Source: UBA1724 sp963621575
GTDB lineage: Bacteria; Verrucomicrobiota; Lentisphaeria; Oligosphaerales; Oligosphaeraceae
Reading direction: 5' to 3'
DNA: 64,000 bases
Assembly (NCBI GenBank): GCA_963621575.1
Contig: CAVFEH010000001.1
Span: 62,001 to 126,000 of the forward strand
Below, in pieces: positions 1-9,217 of the stretch. How positions within the stretch are numbered: position 1 is the first letter of the stretch; every line of letters begins with the position of its first letter. The notes beneath the pieces are model-generated. The model ran no database searches. It was given only the letters and a program-made list of their open reading frames with translations, and had not been told where the DNA came from. The position numbers were made by a program, and so were the translations under genes.

Positions 1-8
1 ATCGTGTT

Positions 9-95
9 TGGTGCCCGAGGCGGGACTCGAACCCGCAAGATGTCGCCATCGAGAGATTTTAAGTCTCTTGCGTCTGCCATTTCGCCACCCGGGCA
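9..95 (-). tRNA. tRNA-Leu (anticodon UAA)
   Basis: Read on the minus strand, the acceptor arm 5' TGCCCGG pairs with 3' TCGGGCA (one G-U pair) and is followed by an encoded CCA at 9-11. The T arm GCGGG-TTCGAGT-CCCGC is canonical. The anticodon stem AGAGA/TCTCT encloses the loop CTTAAAA, giving anticodon TAA. The 87-nt length and extra variable arm fit a class II leucine tRNA. A TATATT box lies about 22 nt upstream (plus coordinates 117-122) and may be its promoter. Confidence 0.95.
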
Positions 96-253
96 TTTCC
101 TGGCTGGAAGCTGCCTAATATACCTTGCCCGGGCTATATTATTCCACAGTCTTTCCCTGCGGCGCGAAAGTCCCGCCCTTTTTGTATGGAGAGGGGGGCT
201 TGCGTCTTTTTTTGGGGTAATGTCCCAACCTCAAGACATTCTGGAGTTTTTCT

Positions 254-1426
254 ATGGAACCGGTAAAAGTAGGCATCATTGGCGTTGGCAACATGGGTTC
301 CACCATCGCCAACACTCTCTGCCAGGTGCCCGGCGCGAAGCTGACTGCCGTCTGCGATCTGAATCCCAAGGCCTTTGACCGTCTTAATGCATCGGTGCGT
401 GAGAAGGTGACCTGCTACACCACAGACGAAGAGTTCTTCGAGAAGTCCGGCGTGGAGCTGGCGATGGTCGAGGTGCCGCACTTCCAGCACGCGACGCTTG
501 CCATTGAGGCCATGAACCATGGCTTGCACGTGAATGTGGAGAAGCCGCTGTGCGTGCACAAGGCGGATGCGGAGCGTCTGCTGGCGGAGTGCGCGAAGCA
601 TCCGGAGTTGGTGAAGGGCATCATGCTGAACCAGCGCACCCGTGACGCCCACATCAAGATCAAGCAGCTTATTGATTCTGGCGACCTGGGCGAGATCCGC
701 CGCGTGAACTGGATCATCACCGACTGGTACCGCACCCAGCAGTATTATGATTCCGGCGACTGGCGTGCCTCCTGGCGCGGCGAGGGCGGTGGCGTGCTGA
801 CCAACCAGTGCCCGCACCAGCTGGACCTCATGACCTGGTTCTTCGGCATGCCCAGCATGGTGGACGCCCATATCTTTCTGGGAAAGTACCACGACATCGA
901 GGTGGAGGACGAGGTGAATGCCTACCTGGAGTATCCCAATGGTGCCACCGGGAACTTCATCACCACCACTGGAGAGGCCCCCGGGACCAACCGACTGGAG
1001 ATCGCCGCTGAGCATGGACGTGTGGTCTTTGAGAACAACCGCCTCCTCTACAAGCGCCATGTGATCTCCACACAGGAGCACATCCGCACTGCGAAGACCA
1101 GTTTCCAGCAACCAGAGTCCTGGGACTGCGAGATCTTCTTCGCCTCCGACGAGGCCGGACAGAGCCAGCACATGCGCGTGGTGGCCAATGTGGTGGATGC
1201 CATCCGCAATGGCGCCAAGCTGAAGGCCCCCATCGAAGAGGGCATCCGCGGCCTGGAGCTGGCCAACGCCATGATGCTCTCCGGTTTCCTGAAGAAGCCG
1301 GTCACGCTCCCCCTGGATTCCAGCATCTACGCCGCGAAGCTCCAGGAACTCATCGCCACCAGCCGTTATCCCAAGAAGACTGTGGCGCAGGACGCCGCTC
1401 CCGCGGACTTCTCCACGTCCTTCTGA
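254..1426 (+). CDS. Gfo/Idh/MocA family NAD(P)-dependent oxidoreductase
   Basis: The 390-residue protein begins with a Rossmann fold: the dinucleotide-binding loop GIIGVGNMG lies at residues 7-15. The family-typical EKP motif is at 96-98, where the lysine contributes to catalysis. The C-terminal half is the alpha/beta substrate domain. Members oxidise or reduce sugars, inositols or related polyols with NAD(P); the substrate cannot be read from sequence. It sits between a tRNA gene and priA, on its own strand turn, so it is probably its own transcript. A second, quite different Gfo/Idh/MocA gene lies at 20.3-21.3 kb. The ATG follows a weak purine stretch (CTGGAG, about 8 nt upstream). Confidence 0.85.
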   Translation: MEPVKVGIIGVGNMGSTIANTLCQVPGAKLTAVCDLNPKAFDRLNASVREKVTCYTTDEEFFEKSGVELAMVEVPHFQHATLAIEAMNHGLHVNVEKPLCVHKADAERLLAECAKHPELVKGIMLNQRTRDAHIKIKQLIDSGDLGEIRRVNWIITDWYRTQQYYDSGDWRASWRGEGGGVLTNQCPHQLDLMTWFFGMPSMVDAHIFLGKYHDIEVEDEVNAYLEYPNGATGNFITTTGEAPGTNRLEIAAEHGRVVFENNRLLYKRHVISTQEHIRTAKTSFQQPESWDCEIFFASDEAGQSQHMRVVANVVDAIRNGAKLKAPIEEGIRGLELANAMMLSGFLKKPVTLPLDSSIYAAKLQELIATSRYPKKTVAQDAAPADFSTSF

Positions 1427-1561
1427 CAGAGGAGGACGCCTGGCTGCCTGTGGGAGGTTTTCCCGCGGGCCGTCCGTCGTCGGATCCGAGGGGGGATTGC
1501 GGGATCGCGGGAGTTCGGGGGCGTTTGGGGTGAGTGACGGAGGATTTCCGGGACTGAGCGG

Positions 1562-3784
1562 ATGTTTGCCGAGGTCGTATTCAATCTGGCGACGGGGAAG
1601 TGTTTCGACTACCTGGTGCCACCGGAGTGGGCGGAGGGGACCGTCTATCCGGGATGCCGCGTGCGCGCCATGCTGCGCACCAAAGAGAAGGCCGGCTATG
1701 TGTTGAAGTTGAAGGAGTGCTCCGCCTACAAGTCATCGCCCTTGCTGGCGGTGGAGGATCCCTCCCGGCAGTTTCCGCCGCAGTTGCTGAAACTGGCGGA
1801 CTGGCTCTGCGAATACTACTGCGCCACGCACGAACGGGTCATCTGGAATCTTCTTCCCGCCGTGGTGCGGAAGGGGGAGATGCAGCATCGTGAGGCGGTG
1901 TATATCGATTTGACCCCCAAGGCATTGGACCAGGGTAGCCCGGAGTTCCAGGCGCTGACGCCCAAGCGCCAGAAGGTTTTGAAGACCCTGGTGCGCTTGG
2001 GTGGGAGTCTTCCTGCACGGGAGACCCTGGGGGCCGTGGACGCCGGAAAAAGCGTGGTCGACGGGTTGGTGGAGATGGGCTGGCTGGTCAAATCCCGTCG
2101 TGTGGAGGAGCGGGATCCTTTTGGGAATGCCGTGGTGCAGCGGGATTCTCCGAAGGCCCTGACATCGTGCCAGACGGCGGCGCTGTCCGCCATTGTGGAG
2201 GAGCTGGACTCCCCGCATCCGAAGCCCATTCTGCTCCATGGGGTCACCGGCAGCGGCAAGACGGAGGTCTACCTCCAGGCCATCGACCACTGCCTGAGGC
2301 AAGGGCGTTCCGCCATCGTTCTGGTGCCTGAGATCGCCTTGACCCCCCAGACCGCGCTGCGCTTCCGGCAACGCTTCGGAGAACTGGTCTCCGTGCTCCA
2401 CAGCGGACTCACGGACGGACAGCGCTTCGATGAATGGACCCGGATTGCCGGCGGGCGCAGCCGCATTGCGGTGGGGGCGCGTTCGGCGCTCTTCGCGCCC
2501 TTCCGGGATCTGGGGCTGGTGGTGGTGGACGAGGAGCATGAGTCCACCTACAAGCAGGATGAGATGCCCCGTTACAACGCCCGGGATGTGGCGGTGGTGC
2601 GGGGGCGTCTGGAGTCCTGTGCGGTGGTGCTTGGGTCGGCCACGCCCTCCCTGGAGTCCTACCACAACTGCCAAGCGGGAAAGTATCGTCTTGTGGAGAT
2701 GCCGGACCGCATAGATTCCCGGCCGCTTCCGCAGGTGGAGGTCGTGGACATGCGCCTGGAGCGTTCCTTGCGGAAAGAGGAGGAGCGGGGGAGTTTCTTT
2801 TCGCGCCGGCTGAAGGAGCTCATAGACCAGGCGCTCACCCGCCACGAACAGGTGATTCTCTTCCTCAACCGAAGGGGCTACGCCACCACTTTGACCTGCC
2901 CCGAGTGCGGATACACCGCCAGTTGCGACAATTGCAGCGTCACGTACACCTTCCACAGGAAGATCGGAAGGCTTGTGTGCCACCACTGCAACGCCACCAT
3001 GGATGCCCCGGAGGTCTGCCCGCAATGCGGGAATCCCCGCATCCGCTTTGGGGGCTATGGCACTGAGCGTGTGGAGGCGGTGACGCGGGCGGTCTTCCCC
3101 AATGCCCTGGTGGCCCGCATGGACTCCGACACCATGACCACGGCGGAGTCCTACCGGAAGGTCCTGGAGGCTTTCCGGGGGCGGCACATTGACATCCTCA
3201 TCGGCACACAGATGATTGCCAAGGGGCTGGATTTCCCGCATGTCACCGTGGTTGGCATCATCCAGGCGGACATCGGCCTGAACCTGCCGGATTTCCGTTC
3301 GGCGGAGCGGACCTTCGACTTGATCACACAGGTGGCCGGCCGCGCCGGCCGCGGGGATCTCCCTGGACGGGTGGTGGTGCAGACCTGCACTCCTGACAAC
3401 TACGCCCTGGTGGCTGCGCGGCATCACGACTACCATGCCTTCGCCCGGCAGGAACTTCCTGCACGGGAGGCGCTGGTCTTCCCACCCTACGGGCACCTGG
3501 TGCTCCTGCACTTCCGCCACGAGGAGGAGGAGGCCGCCCGGAGTGCTGCCGAGGCTTTCGCCGGGCGGGTGCAGCCACTGCTTCCCGCGGAGACCCTGGT
3601 CCTGGGGCCCATGCCCGCCCCTTTCGCCCGCCTGGCTGGAAAGTTCCGCTACCAGCTGCTCCTGCGCGCGGTCCATGTCCGTGCTTTGGTCTCTGCATGC
3701 CGCCGCGCCCTGGAGGCCACGCCCGCCGCCGAGCTGCGGCAGGTGCCTGTGGAGGTGGATGTGGATCCCCGGTTTCTGCAATAG
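1562..3784 (+). CDS. priA: Primosomal protein N' (PriA replication-restart helicase)
   Basis: This is a superfamily 2 helicase that reloads the replisome at collapsed forks. The 740 residues match the usual family length. The N-terminal 3' DNA-binding domain (residues 1 to about 100) has the expected FDYLVP signature. The Walker A loop GVTGSGKT is near 227-234 and the DEEH box at 323-326. A cluster of CxxC pairs around 440-485 forms the two zinc sites inserted between the helicase lobes. The GTQMIAKGLDFP and AGRAGR motifs of lobe 2 follow. The start is chosen because the conserved N-terminus begins there. GGAGG lies about 17 nt upstream, rather far for a standard Shine-Dalgarno site. Confidence 0.97.
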   Translation: MFAEVVFNLATGKCFDYLVPPEWAEGTVYPGCRVRAMLRTKEKAGYVLKLKECSAYKSSPLLAVEDPSRQFPPQLLKLADWLCEYYCATHERVIWNLLPAVVRKGEMQHREAVYIDLTPKALDQGSPEFQALTPKRQKVLKTLVRLGGSLPARETLGAVDAGKSVVDGLVEMGWLVKSRRVEERDPFGNAVVQRDSPKALTSCQTAALSAIVEELDSPHPKPILLHGVTGSGKTEVYLQAIDHCLRQGRSAIVLVPEIALTPQTALRFRQRFGELVSVLHSGLTDGQRFDEWTRIAGGRSRIAVGARSALFAPFRDLGLVVVDEEHESTYKQDEMPRYNARDVAVVRGRLESCAVVLGSATPSLESYHNCQAGKYRLVEMPDRIDSRPLPQVEVVDMRLERSLRKEEERGSFFSRRLKELIDQALTRHEQVILFLNRRGYATTLTCPECGYTASCDNCSVTYTFHRKIGRLVCHHCNATMDAPEVCPQCGNPRIRFGGYGTERVEAVTRAVFPNALVARMDSDTMTTAESYRKVLEAFRGRHIDILIGTQMIAKGLDFPHVTVVGIIQADIGLNLPDFRSAERTFDLITQVAGRAGRGDLPGRVVVQTCTPDNYALVAARHHDYHAFARQELPAREALVFPPYGHLVLLHFRHEEEEAARSAAEAFAGRVQPLLPAETLVLGPMPAPFARLAGKFRYQLLLRAVHVRALVSACRRALEATPAAELRQVPVEVDVDPRFLQ

Positions 3785-3984
3785 CGGGCGCTGCCGCGGC
3801 GGTTCCTTCGACGGCGCATTTCCTCCGGCGATTCCCAAAAGGCCGGGAGGCCGCCCCCGCCCCCTCTTGCCTGCGCTCTTCCGCCTGCCGGCGGTACGGG
3901 CGCGGCTTTCCGGATATAGTACCCGGCCTGTGTCCGCTTCCCATTCCACTCGTAAAAAAAACACCAGCGGGGCTTCCGCACAAA

Positions 3985-5091
3985 ATGCAATCCTCTTCCG
4001 TTGTCATCCACCTGGATAGACTCAAGGCAAATTATCGTCTCATGGTGGAGAAGTTCCCCGGTTTCGCCCTGGCGCCGGTCATCAAGGCCGACGCCTACGG
4101 GCACGGCATCCTCCCCTGCGCCCGTGCCCTGGAGGAGTGCGGCACCCCATACATGAGCGTCTTCACCGTGGATGAGGCGGCCCTCCTGCGGAGCAACGGC
4201 ATCCGCACCCGGCTCTTCCTTTTGGGCGGCGCGCTCTTTCCGGAGGAGTGCGAGACTGTGGCGCGCATGGACAACGTGGCGGTCTGCGCCTGGAATCGCG
4301 ACGAGATCCGGGGACTCTCCCGATGCGCCGCGGCCACCGGGCGCGTGGTGGATTTGCATCTGAAGGTGGACAGTGGCATGAGCCGTCTGGGCTTCTTCCC
4401 GGAGGAGTGTCCCCAGGTCATCGAATGGATCCAGAGCCTTCCTGGCGTCCGTCTGTCCGGCGCCTTCTCGCACTTCGCCAGTGCGGATTGTCCCGAGAAG
4501 GACTACACGGATCGGCAGGAGGCCGCCTTCCGGAAGGCCATCGCCACCCTTCCTGCCAGCGCACGGGAGCTCCATCTCGCCGCAACCCCCGGCATGCTGG
4601 GCGCACGGGGGCGGGATTATCCCATCGCACGCCCAGGATTCACCCTCTATGGGTATGGAAACGACATCCGGACTCCCGGTGTGGCCTTCCAGCCCGTCAT
4701 GGAGTTCTCCAGCCGGCTGATCTCTTTGAAGGAGATCCCAGTGGGCGCAGAGATCTCCTACGGCGGAATCTACCGCGTGGAGGGCGCCCCCCAGCGGGTG
4801 GGCGTGGTCCCCGTGGGATACGCGGACGGCTATCCCCGCGCACTGGGCAATAGTGGACATGTCCTGGTGCGGGGGCGCCGTGCGCCGATTCGCGGACGAG
4901 TCTGCATGGGGATGCTCATGGTGGATGTCACCGGCATTCCCGACGCAGCGGTGGGGGATCCGGTGGTTCTTCTTGGCAGCCAGGGGGACGAGTGCATCTG
5001 GGCCGACGAACTGGCCGCCAAGGTGAAGACCATCCCCTATGAGGTGCTCTGCCTGCTGGGACGCCATCCCAGCCGTTGCTGGCAGGCGTAG
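3985..5091 (+). CDS. alr: Alanine racemase
   Basis: A PLP-dependent racemase converting L-alanine to D-alanine for peptidoglycan. The PLP lysine sits in VIKADAYGHG (K34), and the second catalytic residue, the tyrosine, lies in EISYGGIYR. The GYADGYPR motif of the C-terminal beta domain is also present. The open frame extends 96 codons upstream, but the conserved N-terminal segment begins at this ATG, giving a normal 368-residue length. The extension is low-complexity and overlaps the end of priA, so it is rejected. A TATAGT hexamer about 65 nt upstream could be a -10 box, but no convincing -35 is seen. Confidence 0.95.
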   Translation: MQSSSVVIHLDRLKANYRLMVEKFPGFALAPVIKADAYGHGILPCARALEECGTPYMSVFTVDEAALLRSNGIRTRLFLLGGALFPEECETVARMDNVAVCAWNRDEIRGLSRCAAATGRVVDLHLKVDSGMSRLGFFPEECPQVIEWIQSLPGVRLSGAFSHFASADCPEKDYTDRQEAAFRKAIATLPASARELHLAATPGMLGARGRDYPIARPGFTLYGYGNDIRTPGVAFQPVMEFSSRLISLKEIPVGAEISYGGIYRVEGAPQRVGVVPVGYADGYPRALGNSGHVLVRGRRAPIRGRVCMGMLMVDVTGIPDAAVGDPVVLLGSQGDECIWADELAAKVKTIPYEVLCLLGRHPSRCWQA

Positions 5092-5234
5092 GAACGGTGG
5101 CGCCCACGGCGTGCCGGGAAGGGGCGGCCCCCCTGGCGGGGATTATGTTAAGCCATTTGCATTTCCGGTTTTTCGCGTCGTCCGCGCAAGTGCGGCGGAG
5201 TGTTTTTTCGTCTGGCTCTCAAGGAGGCACAGGA

Positions 5235-6158
5235 ATGTTCGGTAGAAAGAAGGACGGCGGGCAGTGCTCCGCCTGTGAGAACGGGAAAAAAGGCGGCGTG
5301 CGTTGCGGCGTTTGCCGGACGCTCCGCCGGGTTGTGGTTGGCGTGATTGTGGTTGTGGCGGTGTTGCTGGTGTGCCTGCAGCTCTTTCTCACCCACATGA
5401 CCCCCGTGGTGAAGAGCGCCATGGAGACCTTCGGCCCCAAGATCACGGGCGCGCCTTTGACCTTGGAGAAGGTGAGCTTCTCCCTGGTGGCCATGCGCTT
5501 TGAGATGACCGGCCTGGTCCTGGGAAATCCCGAGGGCTACAAGACTCCCAGCGCCGTGGAGGTGGGCCGCGTCTATGTGAAAGTCAAGCCCCTCTCCCTC
5601 TTCACCGATACCATCCGCGTGCAGCAGATCCTGGTGGAGGACCCCGCCATCACCTACGAGGTGGGGCTTGGGAACTCCAACATCGGCACCATTCTGGAGA
5701 ATGTGGACAAGTTCTCTGGCGCCTCCGAGGCGGAGCCTGGGGAAATGGCCGGGGCCCCGGAGCCCGAGGGGGAGTCCGGGGGTGGCAGGAAGGTGGTCAT
5801 TGAAGAGGTGAAGGTCTCCGGTGGACGCATCCGCCTCTCTGCCAAGGTCCTCATGGGCGTGGCCGCCCCCATTCCACTGCCCACCGTGACTCTCCATGAC
5901 ATCGGCAAGTCCGAGGAAGGCGGCGACGAGGGCGTCTCCATGATCCAGGCCACCTCCGATGTGCTCAAGGGCGTCTTCTCCAGCGTTGTCGATGTGGCCA
6001 AGAAGGGACTGTCTTCCCTGGGCGACGGAGCGAAGGCCGTCGGCGGGGCCATTGGCGACGGCGCGAAGGCTGTCGGCGGGGCCCTTGGCGACGGTGCGAA
6101 GGCCGCCGGCGATGCCATCGGCGAAGGTGCCAAGAAGCTCAAGAACCTCTTCCAATAG
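5235..6158 (+). CDS. AsmA-like membrane-anchored protein with glycine/alanine repeat tail
   Basis: 307 residues. A short cytoplasmic N-terminus with two CxxC-type cysteine pairs (SACENG, CGVCRT) is followed by one transmembrane helix (about residues 32-54). An AsmA/DUF748-like periplasmic segment comes next (LTLEKVSF, GLVLGNPEGY, VYVKVKPLSLF). AsmA-type proteins act in envelope lipid transport or homeostasis; assigning that role here is inference. The C-terminus carries four 11-residue repeats of the form GDGAKAVGGAx, glycine-zipper-like and predicted amphipathic. The start has an excellent Shine-Dalgarno (AAGGAGG, 8 nt upstream), in contrast to most neighbours. The upstream in-frame extension is rejected. 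Confidence 0.75.
   Translation: MFGRKKDGGQCSACENGKKGGVRCGVCRTLRRVVVGVIVVVAVLLVCLQLFLTHMTPVVKSAMETFGPKITGAPLTLEKVSFSLVAMRFEMTGLVLGNPEGYKTPSAVEVGRVYVKVKPLSLFTDTIRVQQILVEDPAITYEVGLGNSNIGTILENVDKFSGASEAEPGEMAGAPEPEGESGGGRKVVIEEVKVSGGRIRLSAKVLMGVAAPIPLPTVTLHDIGKSEEGGDEGVSMIQATSDVLKGVFSSVVDVAKKGLSSLGDGAKAVGGAIGDGAKAVGGALGDGAKAAGDAIGEGAKKLKNLFQ
6021..6152 (+). repeat. Four 33-bp in-frame tandem repeats
   Basis: Copies start at 6021, 6054, 6087 and 6120. The first three are near-identical at the DNA level (each begins GGCGACGG and contains GCGAAGGC). The fourth is degenerate. Each encodes one 11-residue glycine/alanine unit at the C-terminus of the AsmA-like protein. Confidence 0.85.
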
Positions 6159-6247
6159 CGGCTTCGCCCGCGCCTTCCCGCCTTCCGGGACCCTTGCCGG
6201 CACCGGGGCGGATTTCTTCCAGACTCCAACCGTTTCCCTTCACTGGC

Positions 6248-7354
6248 ATGTCTCTCTCCTGTGGATTCGTCGGCCTTCCCAACGTGGGGAAGTCCACCCT
6301 CTTCAACGCCCTCTCCAACGGCAAGGCCGCTGCGGAGAACTTCCCTTTCTGCACCATTGAGCCAAACACGGGCATTGTTCCTGTGCCGGACCCCCGCATC
6401 CAGGACTTGGCGCGTCTCGAGAAGTCTGCGAAGGTCGTTCCGGCCACCATGCAGTTCATTGACATCGCGGGGCTGGTGGAGGGCGCCAGCAAGGGTGAGG
6501 GCCTGGGAAACCAGTTCCTCTCCCATATTCGCGGCGTGGACGCCGTGGCCCACGTGGTCCGGTGCTTCCGGGATCCGGATGTTGTGCACGTGAAGGAGAG
6601 CATGGATCCCTCCCGGGATCTGGATTTGATTCTCACTGAGCTCATGCTGGCGGATCTGGAGATGCTCCAGCAACGCCTGGCGAAGAGCCGGAAAAGCTCC
6701 CGCTGCGGCGCCCTGGACCCCTCGGCCAGGCTGGAGTTGGAGCTGTGCGAGCAGTTCGTCAAGTCCCTGGAAGCCGGTGTCATTCCGCAGTATGACCGCG
6801 AGGACGCGGAGCAGTGCAAGGTGGTGCGGGAGCTCCAGCTGCTCACCCTGATTCCCGCCTTCGTCTGCGCCAACACCGACGAGGAGAGCTACCGGGATTT
6901 TGGCAGGGACCCCGTCACCCAGGCGCTGATTGCCAAGGCCTCTGAGCACGGCATGGAGGTCATTCCCGTGTGCGCCAAGTTCGAGACGGAGTTGCAGGGA
7001 CTCTCCCCCGAGGAGGCGCAGGTCTTCATGGAGGATCTGGGCATCCAGGAGAGCGGACTGCAGAGGGTCATCCACACCGGGTACCGGATGCTGAACTACC
7101 TGACCTTCTTCACCACCGGCCCCGACGAGACCCGTGCCTGGACTGTCACCGCAGGCGCCACCGCGCCTGTGGCCGCCGGAAAGATTCACACCGACATGCA
7201 GCGTGGCTTCATCCGGATGGAGGTCATCTCCTACGACGACCTCATGGCGCACGGCAGCTGGAATGCCGCCAAGGAGGCCGGAAAGCTCCGCATAGAGGGG
7301 AAGGACTACGTGATGCAGGACGGCGATTGCTGCTTCGTCCGCTTTTCCGTGTAG
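6248..7354 (+). CDS. ychF: Redox-regulated ATPase YchF (Obg-like GTPase family)
   Basis: A TRAFAC P-loop ATPase that associates with ribosomes. The G1 motif GLPNVGKST lies near residues 8-16 and the switch II motif DIAGLVEGASKGEGLG near 70. The NxxE motif (NTDEE) replaces the NKxD of true GTPases, and this is what gives YchF its ATP preference. The C-terminal TGS-like domain ends in the conserved GDCCFVRF. Length is 368 residues, as usual. The ATG was chosen over one 54 nt upstream because the family starts within a few residues of the P-loop. The leader is pyrimidine-rich with no Shine-Dalgarno. Confidence 0.96.
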   Translation: MSLSCGFVGLPNVGKSTLFNALSNGKAAAENFPFCTIEPNTGIVPVPDPRIQDLARLEKSAKVVPATMQFIDIAGLVEGASKGEGLGNQFLSHIRGVDAVAHVVRCFRDPDVVHVKESMDPSRDLDLILTELMLADLEMLQQRLAKSRKSSRCGALDPSARLELELCEQFVKSLEAGVIPQYDREDAEQCKVVRELQLLTLIPAFVCANTDEESYRDFGRDPVTQALIAKASEHGMEVIPVCAKFETELQGLSPEEAQVFMEDLGIQESGLQRVIHTGYRMLNYLTFFTTGPDETRAWTVTAGATAPVAAGKIHTDMQRGFIRMEVISYDDLMAHGSWNAAKEAGKLRIEGKDYVMQDGDCCFVRFSV

Positions 7355-7385
7355 TGCGTGAATCCACTGTGAAGGGAGCAAGGCA

Positions 7386-8261
7386 ATGCAGAGCATGACG
7401 GGATATGGCCGGGGCAGCGCCTCCGGCGAGTGTGGTGTTTTGACTGTGGAGATCACGGCGGTGAACAGCCGGAAGCAGGCGGATCTGCGGGTCTCTCTGC
7501 CAAAGGAGTTGTCCGCCTTGGAGCAGCCCATCCGGCAGCGGGTCCAGAAGGCCCTCTCCCGGGGCAGCCTCAACCTGGCGGTGTCCTATCAGCCCGATGC
7601 GAAGTATCTTGCCGAGACCCCCCGCCTGGACCATGACGCCTTCCAGGCCGTGGCACGGGAGCTCAAGAGCCTGGCCGCCCAGGCGGAGCTGCCTGTCGCG
7701 CCTACGGTTGGCGATGTGCTGGCGGTGCCTGGCGTGGTGTGCACCACCCCGGGGGCATTGCCGGAAGCCGTGAAGGCGCTGTGCGACCGCGCGCTGGAGG
7801 AGGCGCTGGAGGCGTTGCTGTGCTTCCGGCGGGAGGAGGGCCTGCGCCTGAAGGCGGATCTCGTTCGCCGTGGCGAATATCTGCAGGGCTGTCTGGACGC
7901 CATCACGGCGCGTGGCGCCGAGGCGTTGAAGCAGATGCAGGAGCGCCTGCGCGCCCGGCTGGAGGAGTTGGGCGCACACTGTCCCGCTGACGACGAGCGT
8001 CTTGCCAAGGAGCTTGTCTTCTATGCGGAGAAGGCGGACATCACGGAGGAGGTGGTGCGGTTGCGCAGCCATCTTGTGAAGTATTTTCAGCTGCTGGAGG
8101 AGGCGGAGCCGGGTCGGGAGTTGGATTTCCTGGGGCAGGAGATGAACCGGGAGGCGACCACCCTCTCTTCCAAGACGGCCGATCTTTGCATCGCGGCTGA
8201 TGCGCTTTCCCTGAAGATCGAGCTCTCCAAAATCCGGGAGCAGATCATGAACATCGAGTAG
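7386..8261 (+). CDS. yicC: YicC family endoribonuclease
   Basis: 291 residues beginning with the family hallmark MQSMTGYGRG and followed by VEITAVNSR. The conserved C-terminal half contains the DI(T)EE(V)VRLRSHL segment, the LDFLGQEMNREATTLSSK block and a final ELSKIREQIMNIE. YicC proteins are hexameric RNases active on small RNAs in other bacteria; that role is from the family. The gene lies 31 nt after ychF and 26 nt before tilS, so the three are probably co-transcribed. GGGAGC about 8 nt upstream serves as ribosome binding site. Confidence 0.95.
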   Translation: MQSMTGYGRGSASGECGVLTVEITAVNSRKQADLRVSLPKELSALEQPIRQRVQKALSRGSLNLAVSYQPDAKYLAETPRLDHDAFQAVARELKSLAAQAELPVAPTVGDVLAVPGVVCTTPGALPEAVKALCDRALEEALEALLCFRREEGLRLKADLVRRGEYLQGCLDAITARGAEALKQMQERLRARLEELGAHCPADDERLAKELVFYAEKADITEEVVRLRSHLVKYFQLLEEAEPGRELDFLGQEMNREATTLSSKTADLCIAADALSLKIELSKIREQIMNIE

Positions 8262-8287
8262 GGCGTCTTCGCCCGCATCTGCGACGC

Positions 8288-9217
8288 ATGGGTCCCCTGG
8301 AGGCCATCCGATCCTTCCCTCTCCCGCCGCGGGCCTGCTACGTGGGATTCTCCGGTGGGGGGGATTCCCTGGCACTCCTGGCGGCCCTCGTCCAGTGCGG
8401 ATGGCCTGTCACCGCGGTCCACTTCAACCACCAGCTCCGGGGGGAAGACGCCCAGGCAGACGCGCGGTTCTGCCGGGAATTCTGCAAGAGCCGCAAAATC
8501 CCCTTCCGGTGCTTCCGGCTGGACGTGGCGGGGTCCCGGCTTCCCGGGGAGTCCCTGGAGAGCGCCGGACGGCGACTCCGGCTGGAGATGTGGGCGCGGC
8601 TTACGCAGGGCAATGGCCGCGTGGTCCTTCTGGCGCACCACGCCGGCGACGTGATGGAGGAGCTTTTTCTGCGCATCCTCCGCGGCGGGGGCGCCAGTGG
8701 ATTGGTGGGGTTGCGTCCCCTGCGGACTCTGGAAAACGGGGTGCTGCTGGGGCGTCCGCTGCTGGAGTGCCGCAAGGAGGAGCTGGAGGAGTTCCTTCGC
8801 GCCAACGGCATGGAAAAGTGGTGCCTGGACGCCACGAATCTCCAGCCCGTGGGCAGAAGAAACCGGATCCGGAATGACCTGCTCCCCTGGTGGCGAAGGA
8901 CCTTCGGCACTGACCAGGGAATCCTCGCCACCGTCCACGCCCTCCGGGAGGACGCGGAATTCCTGGAGGAGGCCGCTCGGAACGCCCTTCCGGAGAAACC
9001 CACGATCGCAGATTGGCGAAAGGTGCCACCCGCCCTCATGGCACGGGTGCTCCGGGAACGTTTCCATCTGCCGTTGCCACCCTCCGCAGAAACCGTCCAC
9101 AGGGTCCTGGAGGAGCTCCACCGGGAACACCCCGGAAGAAACAACCTCCTGATTCCCCTGGGGAAGGACGTGACGCTCGTTTTGAACCATAAAAGGGGGC
9201 TGTTGTTGCGGAAATGA
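8288..9217 (+). CDS. tilS: tRNA(Ile)-lysidine synthase
   Basis: An ATP-dependent enzyme that attaches lysine to C34 of tRNA-Ile(CAU). The PP-loop SGGGDS is at residues 22-27. HFNHQLRG matches the family HVNHxLRG motif, and RNRIRNDLLP matches RNxIRxxLLP. The ATP-site motif usually written HHxDD is HHAGD here, losing one acidic residue. At 309 residues the protein has the N-terminal catalytic domain and little of the C-terminal tRNA-binding domains, like the short TilS forms of some phyla. It ends 570 bp before the next gene. Confidence 0.9.
   Translation: MGPLEAIRSFPLPPRACYVGFSGGGDSLALLAALVQCGWPVTAVHFNHQLRGEDAQADARFCREFCKSRKIPFRCFRLDVAGSRLPGESLESAGRRLRLEMWARLTQGNGRVVLLAHHAGDVMEELFLRILRGGGASGLVGLRPLRTLENGVLLGRPLLECRKEELEEFLRANGMEKWCLDATNLQPVGRRNRIRNDLLPWWRRTFGTDQGILATVHALREDAEFLEEAARNALPEKPTIADWRKVPPALMARVLRERFHLPLPPSAETVHRVLEELHREHPGRNNLLIPLGKDVTLVLNHKRGLLLRK

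Noticed and set aside
3697..3984. N-terminal extension of alanine racemase
   Set aside because: The 96 upstream codons are Ala/Pro/Arg-rich, overlap the priA end, and precede a complete conserved domain.
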